DNA from: Apis mellifera
Taxonomy: Eukaryota > Arthropoda > Insecta > Hymenoptera > Apidae
Assembly (NCBI RefSeq): GCF_003254395.2
Contig: NC_037641.1
Location: forward strand, 1,814,001-1,878,000
Direction: 5' to 3'
DNA: 64,000 nucleotides
In this document: positions 12,201-25,265 of the stretch, piece by piece
How positions within the stretch are numbered: position 1 is the stretch's first letter
Layout of the letters: every line of letters starts with the position of its first letter
Translations under genes and position numbers: made by a program
Notes under the pieces: model-generated
Seen by the model: only the letters and a program-made list of their open reading frames with translations
What the model was told of the DNA's origin: nothing
Database searches by the model: none

Positions 12201-15200
12201 TAAAAATAATTTTTATAAAATTTGCAGAAACAGAATAACTAAAAAAAATATGTAATATATTTAAAGTAAGAATTTGTAATAAATTTATTATAATCATGAA
12301 AAGGAAAAAATGTGTATATAAGTAAATGTGTATATAAAGTAAATGAATTTTAAACGATTATTTACTCACGATATATACATATTTATCACGATATAATAAT
12401 TGTTAGTATCAAAATCTAAGTATACGTATGTAAATGATATGACAATGAAAATATATGTTTGCATAAAAAATACTGACTAAATACGTTTCAGTATAATAAC
12501 GAGTTATTTGTAATAAATTGTTTACAATGGGTAATGATTAACTAAGTTAAGAATCATTTCCGTATCGTGTGCAAAGTATAAATGTAATTTTAAATGTAAC
12601 CTTATTAAACAAGAATTAATTATTTATTTTTTATCGAATATATCTCTTACTCTTAGAAAAAGAAATATCTCTAAAAATAAAAATAATTTATCTACAATAT
12701 AATTTTTAAATTTGCCAAATATGGAAGATTTTTATTTAAAATTTTAAAAATTCATATATCATAATAAATTTTAATTTTTTATCAAATTCTTAATTAAATG
12801 TCATATATCATAAATATATATTCTTATACATTATATTATAATTATATATTCTTAATTATATATTGAATATTAAAATTTTTGAAACCAAATGAAAATCAGT
12901 ACTTTAAATTTTCAAAATAAAATTCATTAGAAAATTTAAATTAGAAAAATATTAAAAATCACGATCTTGAGATAAAAAATATAAACAATTAAAAAATTAT
13001 TAAATAGTAAATGATGAAAAAATCTTTAATCTCAGGATAATGAATTAAAAAACATAAATGTAATGCTTGTATTTATTGCGATTAAATATATATCAGACTT
13101 ATAATGATTTAACCAACTAGTAAAAATCAACGCAACAATTATTATTTAAAATGATTCGTTACGTATAATTTCAGAACGATCGTTAACAGAACTAATTACT
13201 TCTTTTGTTCTCTATATCGATATTAAAAATGAAAATTCGTATTGAATAATAGTTAATCGTCCGAGATTAATTAATTAATTATTAATATATTATAATTAAA
13301 AGAATAATTATAATTATAAAAATACGATCATGACATAAATACATACGCTTTGTATAAATGATTTTTCAGTTTCTTTACCTTCAAACTAATCATAGGGAAA
13401 GCGTATACGATCTCTATCCATTGAAATTCACCGATGCACGCAAGATATCCGCATAAACGATGCATGTAATAACGCGAAGTGGAACAATTGTCAATTTCAC
13501 TTCGAATTATTAAATTTTTCTTGTGATCGAGATTTTTTCTTCTATTTTGAAAAAGAAAATTAAATAAAAAAAATACAGAAGAGGATAAAAGTATCCTCTT
13601 GTAATTTTTTTATATTGCTTAATAATCTCATTATTAAAAAAGAGAGATCAAATATTTAATTTTTACAATTTTTACTAAAAATAAAGGATTTTAAAACAAT
13701 GATTTATTCAAACATATTTTTCTGTTTTATTGCTTTGTTATTTTTTCAATTTGGATGCAATCTCGAAATTAGATATTTTAATATTTTTATAAATATTTAC
13801 ATAATATTCATTTCACATTATAAACGATGAATTGTAAATAAATAATTTTATATAAATTGTATTTAAAATTATTTGATTATATTATAAACTATACAAAACA
13901 CAGAGATTTTTGAATTTTAATCCTATTTCAGTTAAATAGAATCATTTTTAATTCATTATGATAATATGAATAATATTTAATATCTATAAAATCTATCTAT
14001 CTATCTCTAAAAATGACTTAGATCAATTACTTGTTTGGTTGCTTTTCGGTACTTATTCAATAAAATTATAAAATATTCACTTAGATTATATTTGTTTGAT
14101 GGATTTTTTGATATTCAGTTTAGTTAGACTAACTAATTTCTTGAAAAAATGTTTTTTCGTAATCATATCGAATGATTATTTTATTATTTTACTGGTCAAA
14201 GGTAAACAAATATTTGGAAAATTACAAGAATTCTTGCCACATAAAAGTTTTAGTTAAGCTTTAAATAAGAAATTGAAAAAAATTCAGTTTATAATATGTC
14301 TTTGATTATTGAGCGTAAAAAAAAAATAAAAAATATGAATATTTGTTATTTTATTTCTTATATTATTTATTGTTATATTATTATATTATTAATTTATCAT
14401 TACTAATATTCAAATATTCAAATATATATAATATATTTATATATATATATATATAATAATATTCAAATATTCAAATATATCATTTACTAATATTCAAATA
14501 TTTTAAAAATTCTCAACTCAAAAATAGTTTCTGCTAAATTGCGATAAAGTGTATCATAAATTTAATTCTATATGTTCTACAAGATAGATTTTACAGTAAA
14601 ACATTCTTTATATTAATAATCTTATAATTTTTATCAATAGAAATAGAGATATATTATACATTCTTCATTTTTTTTATTTTTTTGTTACTTTGATATATTT
14701 ATGTATAATGTATTTAAATCTAAAAAATATATAATATATTTAAAAATTCATTGTTCTATGATAAGTTTGATTTAGAATTTTATTAAATTATCAGAATTTA
14801 ATTCAATTTCATTATAATTTTTTTTTAATTTTTATAATTTTTAAAAATTTTAATCTTTATTTTGATTTTTATTTTTATTTGCCTTCAAATATAATTTTAG
14901 ATAAGTACAAATTAGAAATTATTGACGATTTTCACTGAAATTGAGATACATATAATACACAATCTTTTTTTTTTCTAGTTTGATTATTATTGATTATTGT
15001 TATTATTATATAAGATCTTAATCTTAAATATAACCTTAGATATAGTATAGATTAATAGTATAAATTAATAGTATAATTAAATTAATCAAAAGTTATCAAA
15101 ATTTTCTTTTTACTTGGTTAATTGAAAATTTTATTAGTTATAAAAATTATTATGATTATTATGATTATAGGAAAACATGACATAATTTAATTTATTTGAG

Positions 15201-16945
15201 AAATTATATTTAAAATTAATTTTATTTTTAATTTTATTATTAATATTATAAATATCATTAATTTTATCAAATAATAAATAATTATTATGATATTATAATA
15301 TAATATTATATAATATTATTATTATAAAATATGAAATTAAACGTATTAATACTAAAATTTAATATTTTGTAATTTATATTATATTTTATATTACATTAGG
15401 ATATTATTACATTAGTGATAATGAATATTTAAATATAATAAAAATAATTATATTAATTACAATATTACTGATGAAAACTTATAACTAAATATAATTTATT
15501 ATGTTGATTTTAATTAAGAAAAACTATTAACAACTTTTTTTAGTTAATAAAAAATGAAAAAAAATTAAAATTAAATGAAATAATAAATTTGTACTTGTAA
15601 AAAAAATCCTTAAATTGGAATTGTTTGAATAATTAATTTAAATATGAAATTTAATATGAATTTTGTATTATTTTTTAAATTAAATATTTTATTTTTTAAA
15701 TTAAGTTTCAAATTTGATATTGATATTTTTTAAATTATTTTTCAATTTGAAAGAAATAATTGTTATTAAATATAATGTAATGTTAATTCTAATTTTATAT
15801 TTATCTATAATGATTTTTTAAAGGAGATCAACCTTTCTACTTAAACTTCATATTAAACATATAAAATTATCAAATTTTTTAAAAGAAGCGATTATTTTGA
15901 AGCGATTTTTATATCCTTTATCTTCTATAATCAATATTTCTAATGTAGTCCTAGAAGTCAAATTGTCTTTTTAGCAAACTTTTATCAATTCATTTACTTT
16001 TTTATCTTTATTATAGATATTTCAAGTAAAATTGTTTTGAACAATTTTAAATATTTTAAATTCTTTAGCTCAAATTTATTTGAATTCAAATAAGATCAAG
16101 TGATTTAGATAGATATATTATAAATATAAAATTAAAATCAAATTACTTGATTAATTCAAATGAAGTTTAAATTTCAATATTTAATCTGCTGAAATAGTAA
16201 ATTTTTCATTAATGCGATTTCATATTAGCATCGAGTTTTATGAGTTTTTTTTTTTTATTTTTCTTTTTATTGACATTGAAATTTTAATTAAATACTTGTC
16301 ATAGAGAGTTTAAAGAAAAGAAGAGAAATAAATGGAATACAACTTCTTACAAAGAAAGAAACAAATTCTTTGTTTGTTTTCCTTCTTTTAACGAGTTTGT
16401 CTTTGTAATATTTCGTTTCGATATTTATAATATATGAAATTCATCCTAAATATTATTTTAGTCAAGGAAAAAAGTCATTCTTTTCTAACAGTTATAAAAA
16501 AAATATCAACAAAAAAGGAAATTGCTTCTTCTCGTAAATGTACCATTTATTCCAAATGTATCAGAATTATAAAGTACGAGGGGCATCGATATCATTATAT
16601 AAACTATTTACCTTGTTTATGATTCAACCCGAAACTTTATTTCTTCCTACTTCGTAAAATCTAGAACTTTACTCGGCACACGATAACACAGATCCTCCAG
16701 TCTTCTTGAAAAGAAATCTCCAAGTTCGAACACAAAAATCAAACTTTTTTACTTTGTCTCTTTTTCCGTTCGACTTGACGGAAGTCAACTTCGAACGAAT
16801 TTCACGACTTTTTACTTTATCACACTAAAATAATAAATAAAAAGAAAAATAAATTAAACAAATAACTGCAGATCGCAACGACTCCCGTGATCCAGTGAGA
16901 AACTAGGACACACGTGCTCGATCTCGATCGTGACAGTGATCTTAC
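6209..16945 (-). other. Putative long 5' intron of the transporter
   Basis: About 10.7 kb of A+T-rich DNA between the acceptor before coding exon 1 and the proposed leader-exon donor at 16945. It contains a 28-bp minisatellite (10291-10404) and a short less A+T-rich stretch at about 13380-13505 that includes a 7-bp inverted repeat (CGAAGTG at 13475-13481, CACTTCG at 13498-13504). No coding exon is seen on either strand. That it is a single intron depends on the leader exon being correct. Confidence 0.5.
10291..10404. repeat. 28-bp minisatellite, about 4 copies
   Basis: The motif TATTATATTTGAATATATTT followed by AATAATTA recurs with its TTTG at 10331, 10359 and 10387 (period 28); a partial fourth copy precedes it with its TTTG at about 10301. 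The last three copies are nearly identical, implying recent expansion. Confidence 0.9.
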
Positions 16946-17015
16946 GAGTGCACGAGATCCCCGATTTTTCGGGCGCTGCGCTACATCGTCACTTGAAAAG
17001 GGGCACGCACGGACT
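16946..17015 (-). other. Candidate noncoding leader exon of the transporter
   Basis: The predicted transcript starts at the initiator A (17015) and runs to a splice donor CACTC|GTAAGA at 16945, giving a 70-base exon rich in G and C. Spliced to 6208 it would supply the untranslated leader that the acceptor before the ATG requires. It contains one upstream ATG, followed at once by TAG (16986-16981). The donor lacks the preferred G at the last exon base; a longer exon ending at AAACAAG|GTAAAT (near 16613) is an alternative. No transcript evidence is available here, and the link to the transporter rests on strand, order and absence of a better candidate nearby. Confidence 0.4.
16981..16986 (-). 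promoter_or_regulatory. Start-stop upstream reading frame (ATG-TAG) in the candidate leader
   Basis: On the minus strand ATG at 16986-16984 is followed directly by TAG at 16983-16981. If the leader exon is real, this one-codon frame could hold initiating ribosomes and dampen translation, as described for start-stop elements in other eukaryotes. It may equally be chance. Confidence 0.3.
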
Positions 17016-17048
17016 GATCACCTCGTGTACAATTAGTGGCGCTTTATA
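17013..17048 (-). promoter_or_regulatory. Candidate core promoter: TATA box and initiator, minus strand
   Basis: On the minus strand TATAAA (17048-17043) lies 33 bases before the A of a TCAGT initiator (17017-17013, A at 17015), matching the arthropod initiator consensus and close to normal TATA spacing. At +28 to +33 the bases CGATGT match the downstream element RGWYVT at five of six positions. Upstream there is CCAAT (about 17105) and a GC-rich, CG-containing island extending to about 17200. The arrangement points left, towards the transporter. A promoter for some other minus-strand RNA is the alternative. Confidence 0.55.
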
Positions 17049-17825
17049 CTGCAGACGAAAGCTGAAGCCCCACCAACCGTGTTATGTGTGTGTGGCTATT
17101 GGACGATGCCAACGAATCCGTCTATTGTCTGTGAAGAGTATACACGAATGCATACGTCACTGGAGAACTCGTAGACGGGGAATTTTGCGATTCCAATAAA
17201 GTTACTTCTGTTTCATCATTTCACGATTCGACTTGTGTGTGATTTTCTCATGACTCGTTGCTCTTTTTTTTTCTTTTTTTTTCTCTCGCCGTTGTACATA
17301 TATAATTGACACATTTGCATTACACGAAAGTGAGATATAATGCGAGTATATAATAATACTATATAAGTGAATATATTTAGAAAGAATAATGTGTTTATGA
17401 TTTATCAAAAGATTAATTCGTTACGTGAATATTAAATTTCATGCACAATAAACTAATTGTTGGAGAAAAATATATTTTTGAAATTTGAGATAAATAAAAA
17501 TAAATAAAAGTAAATAGGATAAATAAATAGATAAGTAAATAGAATAAATGATTTTATTTCTTTGATTAATATGAAATTTTCTAAATAAACTTTTCTTGTA
17601 TTAGTTATGTTAAATGTATTAGTTATGTTTATAATGAAATAATATATATTTTATATTAATTCATATAATTAGTATTTTGAAATGAATATAAATAATATTT
17701 TGTCATGAATATAATATTTCATTATAATAATACTTTAAAACATTAGTATTTTAATATTTTTATATAAAATATTATTTTATATTGAAGTAATATCTATATT
17801 CGTTTCAAATTGTATGAATTATTAA

Positions 17826-17852
17826 AATATAAATCTAAAAATATTATTTTTT

Positions 17853-17908
<56 letters not shown>

Positions 17909-17994
17909 CTATAAATATAAATTTAAAAATATTATTTTTTTTATATATTTTATATATATATATATATATAAATTTAAAAATATTATTTTTTTTA

Positions 17995-18064
<70 letters not shown>
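17826..18064. repeat. Compound TA microsatellite with three copies of an interspersed unit
   Basis: Three TA runs (17861-17905, about 17951-17970 and 18001-18064) are each preceded by a near-identical segment reading AATYTAAAAATATTATTTTT followed by TTATATATT. The unit plus its TA tail has been tandemly duplicated, with the tail length varying between copies. Confidence 0.85.
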
Positions 18065-18066
<2 letters not shown>

Positions 18067-20469
18067 CTTATATATAGCTATTATTTTAGAAAAAAGTTTA
18101 TCTGTAAAAATCTCAAAGTGCTTATTTTACTCGAAAAAATAAAAATATTTATTTCTATTTATCTATTTGAAGAATTTTTTATTCCAAGAATTTCAATAAT
18201 TTAACATTAACATTATTACGACATATTAAAATTATATGGTATGTAACATATAAAAAATACAATCTATTCAATGATTAAGAAATAGGTACAAAAAAATACA
18301 TCTTCGATACTTATTGTTTTTTTTTTTTTTGCATTAAGCGGAAAAGAGATATTTTATCTATATTGAATTCGAATCTAAAAATATTTAATATTTTCCCATG
18401 ATTTAAAAATTAAATAAAATAATATTTAAAAATTTTATTTGCTTATAAAATTATTATTTATTTAGTTTAATTGATTTTTTCAACTTTAACTAAAAACAAA
18501 TTTAGAAATAATGCTTTAAAAATTTTTAGAGCTAAGTTTTGAAGATAACTTTGTTCGATGAAATTTTTTTAAAGTTTTTCTAAAATATTTCTAAAATTAT
18601 AGAATTTTAAAGAATTTTTTTTTTAGAATTTTTATGAAATTTTTTTTAGAATTATTTTTTGAAAAAAATAACTTAATCTCTTTGTCAAGTTAAAATTCTT
18701 TATTTTATATCTTAATTTTTTATACTGTTGATTAAAAAATTTGAAAAAGTTTCTTTGTAAAAAATTACAAAATCTTAACTTATTGTTTAATCTACTTGAT
18801 GTAGGATAATAACTTTATTATATTATGTGTCATCATATAAATCATCTTTAATAAAAATAAATAATTTCCTTAAGAACTATAAAAAAAAGAAATTGAAGTA
18901 GAAAGATAAAAATCCTGCAATTGAACTCATCATATTAAATATACAATAGATTACTGTTGAAGATCATAAACCAAGTGTTGATTGTTAAGGTGAAATTGAT
19001 TGTGAGTTAATTCAGGAATCGAGTGACTGATCGTTTCTTGAACAGTTTTAGAAGTTAAGCACAATAGTTTTAGATATGAAACAATCTAAAATAATTGTTC
19101 CATTATTAACAACAATGAAGAAATAACTTTGATTTTTAGTGGAATCAAATGATTGAATTATTACTGATATTAAATTGATCGAAATAGTGAAATAAATATT
19201 TATTAATATAACAAAGAATAATAAAAGAAATGAAAAGATCTAGTTAATATTTATTAATATAATATTTATATATTTATATAAATTTAATAATCATTAAATC
19301 TTTATGTCGTCTATCTATAATTAATTTTATCAAAATTAATTTACAAAATTTATCTGAATTTTTAATTAAATTCGATCAATTAGATAAGTGATACATATTT
19401 CATATTATTCGGTTAATTTTACAAAGCTAATTGAGAAATTTATCTGTCACATGCGAATCATATTTAAGCTGTTTTAATCTATGCGGAACTCTCAATCGCT
19501 ATAATCATCCAATTGGCAATTTTAAATTGTTTGAAAATCATATAATTTACTTATCTTTAGCTTATACAATTCTTTTTGTATCACACAATTTTGTTTTTGT
19601 TCTTTTCATTTATTTATTATTTTTTTTTTTACATTTTTTTCGAGTAATAGAAAATCAATGATATTCTATTTTATTATTATATTTTTTCATTTGCTAAATG
19701 AAATATTGCCAATATACATATTTCATAATAGTAATAAAATAAATGAAGATAAGATTCAAATTTTATCTGTTCTTATTTTTCGACATCTTATATAAGAAAT
19801 ATAAACGGATTCCATTTTCGTTCTTTTATTATATGTATATCTAGTTCATACAAAAATCATCATATCTATCTTAAGCTTATGTAAACATTAAATATAATAA
19901 GATATAATATCGCATAATATTTCTTAATAACTTATTAATAAATATAAAAATAAATATAAATGACGAATAATTGTATAATGAATTATAAAATTTAATAAAT
20001 TTTATTTTATAAATAGTTATAAAAATAATAATAAATTAAATTAAATTTCTTTTTTTAAATATTTGAAAATTCATAAAAAGAGAATTTATAATAAAAAATG
20101 TAAACATAATTATTTTTAGCAATTATAAATTTTCATGTTTTTCTAATAATAAATGAATTATTTTTTATTTAATTATTTATTTTTAGTAAGTTATAACATT
20201 TTAAGAAAAAAAATATATAAAATATAAGAATCCAATGATTTAAATTGCTTAATTTTGTACATTGGATAATTTCTATTTAAATTTCATTATTTTACATATA
20301 CGTATATTTTATTTTATAAGATAAATTTTATTATGATAAAATTAAAAATGGTCTCATTCATAAAATTAATTGTGTCAAAAATAAATGTGATTGTATAAAT
20401 CATTGTATAAATTATATAAATTGTATAAATCATTTCTAATTGTTTTTATTATTAAAAAAAAATAGTTTA

Positions 20470-20720
20470 ATGTTTCCGATTCTCGAAACAAAGCAACCCT
20501 GTTGATCACCCGAAGCGAACTTATACTGAGTAATGGAATCAACTCGCAAAACTCCGGATACAGAAACGCGAGAACTCTACTAACAAAAACACATATACTT
20601 CAGAAACTTGATACCCTTGAAGAAAAGAGAATTACCATCTGTATACGCAAGATTGCTTTGTTCATGCTGATTATTCTTATGTAACAAAACAATGCGAAAC
20701 ATGGCTCGAATTTTTCGCGA
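20470..20720. other. Less A+T-rich island, function unknown
   Basis: About 250 bases with many CG dinucleotides inside A+T-rich DNA. A plus-strand frame of 60 codons (20502-20684) is present but has no signal sequence, domain or exon boundary supporting it. It could be a regulatory element or a noncoding exon. Confidence 0.35.
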
Positions 20721-21588
20721 ATTTTAATATAGAATTTCTTATTCAAAAAATCAAGAATTTCTTATCGAGAAAATTTAATCAAAAAAGTCAACGAATTTTA
20801 TTCAAATCGTTTCTTGATAGAATTAGTGAACGATATTAATTATTTAAATATTTTATAAATAAGAGATTTTATGAATTTTATGAATTTATAAACAAAGACA
20901 AAGATTTATTGATTTATTTTTGAAATTCAAAGTTTCGCATATTTTAATAAAAAATTGAAGATTCCACCAAAGAAGGAATTTATCGATAGAAATGGCAGAT
21001 ACAATGTTAATTATGATTTATTATAGAATAAAGATTTCATAATGAATTTTTAAACGAAGCTGTTTCATTGATTTCCATATACTGATTGATATAAGAAAAA
21101 ATATTTTTGGAAGCGTTTGAAACGGAAATTATGTGATTAATATATGAGATAAAATTATGATTTTTTTTATAAATTTGAAGGTTCCTTGATATTTTTAAGA
21201 TTTTTTAAATCATTTTTAAGTCAAGAAATATTACTTATATGTTTTTTAAAATTATTTTTGCGATATTTTTGAGATATTATTGATTATGAATAAATAAGTT
21301 TTATTTTTTATTTATTTCTATTGTAAATTTATGCATAAAGAAATATTTCTTTCTTATTAATTATTTTTTTGGATTAATTCTTTTGGTTTTTTCATTTAAT
21401 TTTAAAAGATTAATTAATTAAGATAATAAATACATTTTTATTCAGCGGCAATTTGTTTTTGTAGAGTTGTATACAAATATTTTGTATACAAAGTATATAT
21501 CGTAATTTTCACGGAAAACAATAATGTTTTTTTAATTATTTGATAGATGAAATGATTATTGGCATTCGTATTCAAGGTCGCAAATTCA

Positions 21589-21611
21589 ATGTTGCAAATT
21601 TATTGCAACAT
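21589..21611. repeat. 9-bp perfect inverted repeat (hairpin)
   Basis: ATGTTGCAA (21589-21597) and TTGCAACAT (21603-21611) are perfect complements separated by five bases. A related ATTGTTGCAATA follows shortly after. It is too short for a microRNA precursor and has no downstream T-run context of its own. Confidence 0.7.
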
Positions 21612-22984
21612 AGAAACATATTGTTGCAATACTTATTTCTTATAACGATTATTGATATGTTTTTTATAATTTCTATTGGATTTTAAACTTTATTGCTTGC
21701 TTATTATATGTTCTTATGCAGTTTTTTAAAATTATTGATTATATGTACAATATTGGTTATATGTATATATTATATTATTATATTATTATAGTATTATATT
21801 ATATATATACATAATAAATTATTTGAATAATTTTATTTATATTTAAATATTTTATTTATATTTAAATTATATTTAAATTACTGAAGCTCGAAATATAATA
21901 AATAAATATTTTTATGAAAATAAATAAAAAAAGAAAAGGAAAAAAAAAAGAATTAGTAAAATAGATAATAGAAGAAATCATTATATCGTTAACAAAAAAA
22001 TTTATTATTTTTAAAAAAAGATATTTTAAAGAAATAAGATGATATTTAATTTTTTTAAGGAATTAATGTTTATTTTTTTTAAAGCAATATAATAATTCTG
22101 TTTTAAAAGAATAATTTGTATTTTTATGAAAATACAAATCTTTCTTGATAGCTCTAATCTTTAATGATAGTAGAGGAAATATTAAAGTTAGTTTAGAGAT
22201 TAGACAATAACCGATAAAGCAAAGAATCTTCGAATTAATACAATAAATTTCAAGATTACGGAAAAATACTAAAGTAATGATTGAATGACAAAATTAAAAA
22301 ATTGCAACAAATGTTATAAATAATGCAATATTTGCAAAGATTTATTTGCATTTTGAACAGAAATAAATCAATATTATAATATCATTATCATGTTCCTTTC
22401 CGTTCACGCAGAGAGACGAAAACATTTGCATTTCTTAATTCTTTCGTTGTAAATAATGCTCCGTTTATCACGAATTATTTTTATCATTTCAATAAATATT
22501 TCCATTCAATAATATTTCCATATATAGATCATAGAATATATATTCATACAGAGATCATAGAAATTCTTCCATTATATTCCAAGAATTAGAGTATATTAAT
22601 TTCAAACAGATATATACTATACATATCAGATGATAATAATAATAAAATATGTATATTATGATTTTTATATATACTTTCAATATTTTTTATATTTTCCTCT
22701 TCTTCTCTTTTTCTTCAATATTAATAATTTATTTATTATTCCATAAATTTATTTTTGAATATTATTTCTAAGTTTATTTAATGCTGATTATAGCTTCATA
22801 CATATCAAATTTAAAAAATAGAAGCTTCAAAATTTGGAATGAAAAACGTTGAATATAATATATTAATTTTTTAATATTTATTATTAATATTACAAATTAT
22901 TTAATATCAACGATAAACTATAATTTATATGTAAAATATTATTATTATTACATTATGATATATAGAAAGTTAATATATTCGTGG

Positions 22985-23340
22985 GATATCTCTGAAAATG
23001 ATGAAATCAATTTTAAAGAAATTAATTAAAATAAATATAAAAATGAATTAATTATTAATTGAAAACTTACATTGAAAGTTATTTATTAAATAAAATATTA
23101 ATAAATTATATGTTATTTAAGTAATTTAAGTTTACAATTTAATTTAAATAAAACGAAACGGACACAAAATGTGCAGCAATGTCACAAAAATAGTTATTAC
23201 ACTAATTCTATCTTGCTTCAACGCAAAATGCTTATAACTTAATAAATAAATTTCATTCGATATTTTTGTATGTCAATTTTTAGATTTATTTTAATTTCTA
23301 GAATTAATTCTCAAAAAATGCTCCATATATTATTCACTGT
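22985..23340. mobile_element. Nonautonomous inverted-repeat element, copy 2
   Basis: The right arm (23228-23306) matches both arms of copy 1 (see 826-1212). Reading the left flank about 22995-23100 on the minus strand gives TTTAATAAATAACTTTCA followed later by ATTTATTTTAATTAATTTC, which parallels the right arm's TTAATAAATAAATTTCAT and ATTTATTTTAATTTC. The right end reads TTCACTGTA. Arms are more diverged than in copy 1. There is no open frame inside. Confidence 0.55.
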
Positions 23341-24959
23341 ATTATAATACTACTTATATCACTACTAATTATATTATAGAAATCCTTCATTAACTAGTCT
23401 TTTATGTATAATGATCATGTAATATTGTGTTGAAAATAGTCATACAGTTATCGCAATGAAATTACAACAAAAAAACTGCTCCTTATATGTATATAATATA
23501 ACTGATTATATTTTTTTCTGATTAAAATTCAATGATGATAGAATAGATAGATAAATAGATAGAATAGATTCAATAAATACGAATAAATATTGCGATCTCT
23601 AAAAATTATCCTTGATATCCTTTATTCCTATTTAAATATCATTGAGAAATTTTCTCAAATAATAACAATAATGATTCAATGATTAAATAGTAAACAAACA
23701 AAATTGTACATAGTAAAACAAACAGAATTTGTATCTTATATATACTTATATTTATTGTTTTAAAATTTATTTATTTCAAGTTTATTTTTCTAACTTCGTT
23801 TTAAAATTCGTCGTAAAATTACTAATTATTTTTTCATAATTTAAACTTGCATACAATTTATATTTAATAGATGTTTTTTTTATTCTTAAATATGTACATA
23901 TATATATTAGCATAAAAAATTCGAAATAATTGGTTACAAAATATTATTATAAATAAATATATGATAATATAGTGTTACATATAAAGAAACAAATAACAAA
24001 TTTTATAACATGTAAAGTTACAAAATTAAATCAGCGAAATCATTTAGATAGGTGACAATCTTATGCGCGATGATAATTTAAATATCATTTAATAAAGCTT
24101 ACAAAAAACTTATAATAGCACATGTCTACGAAAAAATCTAAAATAATGTACGTGCGTTTTGTAATGTTGAATCTATTTTTTTTTCAAAGATAGCGATCTT
24201 CGAATGAACAAATTAATTTATGAATAAAAAAAACAAAACGGAAGGAAGTAAATTAAATATTCGCACAAATTAATGCAATATAAAAAAAATCAATAACACA
24301 TGTTTCTATCTCATATTTTTAAAGTGTATTTTATTACATTTGTTTTAATTATATAATCAAAAAATCGTGGAAAAAATGATTCCTTATATAAAGATTCATT
24401 TCTAAATTTGTTTTATTATTTCTTATTATAGTCTCGTGACATAAAGTATTGTGCTTTTATTTCAATAGAAGAACAGTAGAAGTCTTTGTTGAATGTATAT
24501 TCAAGTTAAAAGTAAAAGATAAAAAAAATAATGAATTAAGATAAAATTAAAAATAAATGTCAGAAATAGAAATAGAAATGAGATAAAAACATAATGTTAA
24601 ATAAACTTAGAAACAAAAAACTAAAGAAAATTAAAAGAATGAAAAAAAAATCAAAAAAATTAAATAATTAAATAAATAAATAAATAAATTTAATTTGAAA
24701 CTATTTCTCTATTTTTCACAATAATTTGTATCTTAATTTTCTGTAATATTTGAAATAAATTTATATATATATATGAATGAATTGTAAATTATATGAATCT
24801 TTAATTTAATTAAAATTTTCATGAAACTATTTATTATAAGTGTAAAAGTATAAAATATAAGAATAAATTGTTCCAATAAATTTCAAATTTTGAAATTTAA
24901 TATTATCAAAAAATTCGTTTTTTCTAATTCTGTAATCAGAATTAGAAATGTAATGTAAT

Positions 24960-25265
24960 TCATTTCATATTGTCTATGACATGTCAATATGTCATATTGT
25001 AAAACCGGAATTCTACTGGCTTTTACTTTTATTGAAGAAGCTAGAAGGAAGTTTGTGATTTCCAGTGGATCGAAGAGCAACTTGCGAATAGCAACGAATA
25101 ACCGGAGAAGGTCGGTCAAGTGATTACCAGAAGCAACGAAGACGAGTTTGAAACCGGTTCATGAAAAAACGAATGAAGATGGAAGAGCGACAAGAGGATG
25201 GGATTAGATAACATATGATCCGATGGATGTGAAAAAAAAAGTAAAATTTCTTTCAGGTAAGACGA
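24960..25265 (+). other. Candidate noncoding exon, plus strand
   Basis: A less A+T-rich island ends in a consensus donor TTTCAG|GTAAGACG (last exon base 25256). Possible acceptors are a pyrimidine-rich TTTTACTTTTATTGAAG (exon from 25038) or TTTCCAG (exon from 25066). The body is rich in GAA/GAAG/GGAAG triplets typical of exonic splicing enhancers. From 25066 all three plus frames meet stops, so it would be a noncoding RNA or 5' leader exon; it could encode at most a 16-codon frame starting MKKRMKME. The minus-strand 78-codon frame here has no recognisable features. No partner exon was identified. Confidence 0.3.

Larger units (their letters stand above)
16620..17200. promoter_or_regulatory. 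GC-richer promoter island
   Basis: The composition changes sharply from the surrounding A+T-rich DNA, with many CG dinucleotides. It contains a CACGTG E-box (16911-16916), the TATA/initiator pair and CCAAT. A plus-strand open frame of 89 codons (16930-17199) is explained by the reduced A+T and has no family resemblance; I treat the island as promoter rather than coding. Confidence 0.55.
17201..24880. other. A+T-rich noncoding stretch
   Basis: No coding exon recognised on either strand. It contains the compound TA microsatellite at 17826-18064, an island at 20470-20720, a small hairpin at 21589-21611, a second copy of the inverted-repeat element near 23.0-23.3 kb and an AAATA-type run near 24.67 kb. 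Short open frames within it (for example 19431-19661 and 20502-20684) show no family features. Confidence 0.7.

Noticed and set aside
16930..17199. 89-codon plus-strand frame starting MTVILRVHEI
   Set aside because: Lies antisense across the TATA/initiator promoter island, where lower A+T removes stops; Arg/His/Cys-rich composition without a recognisable family.
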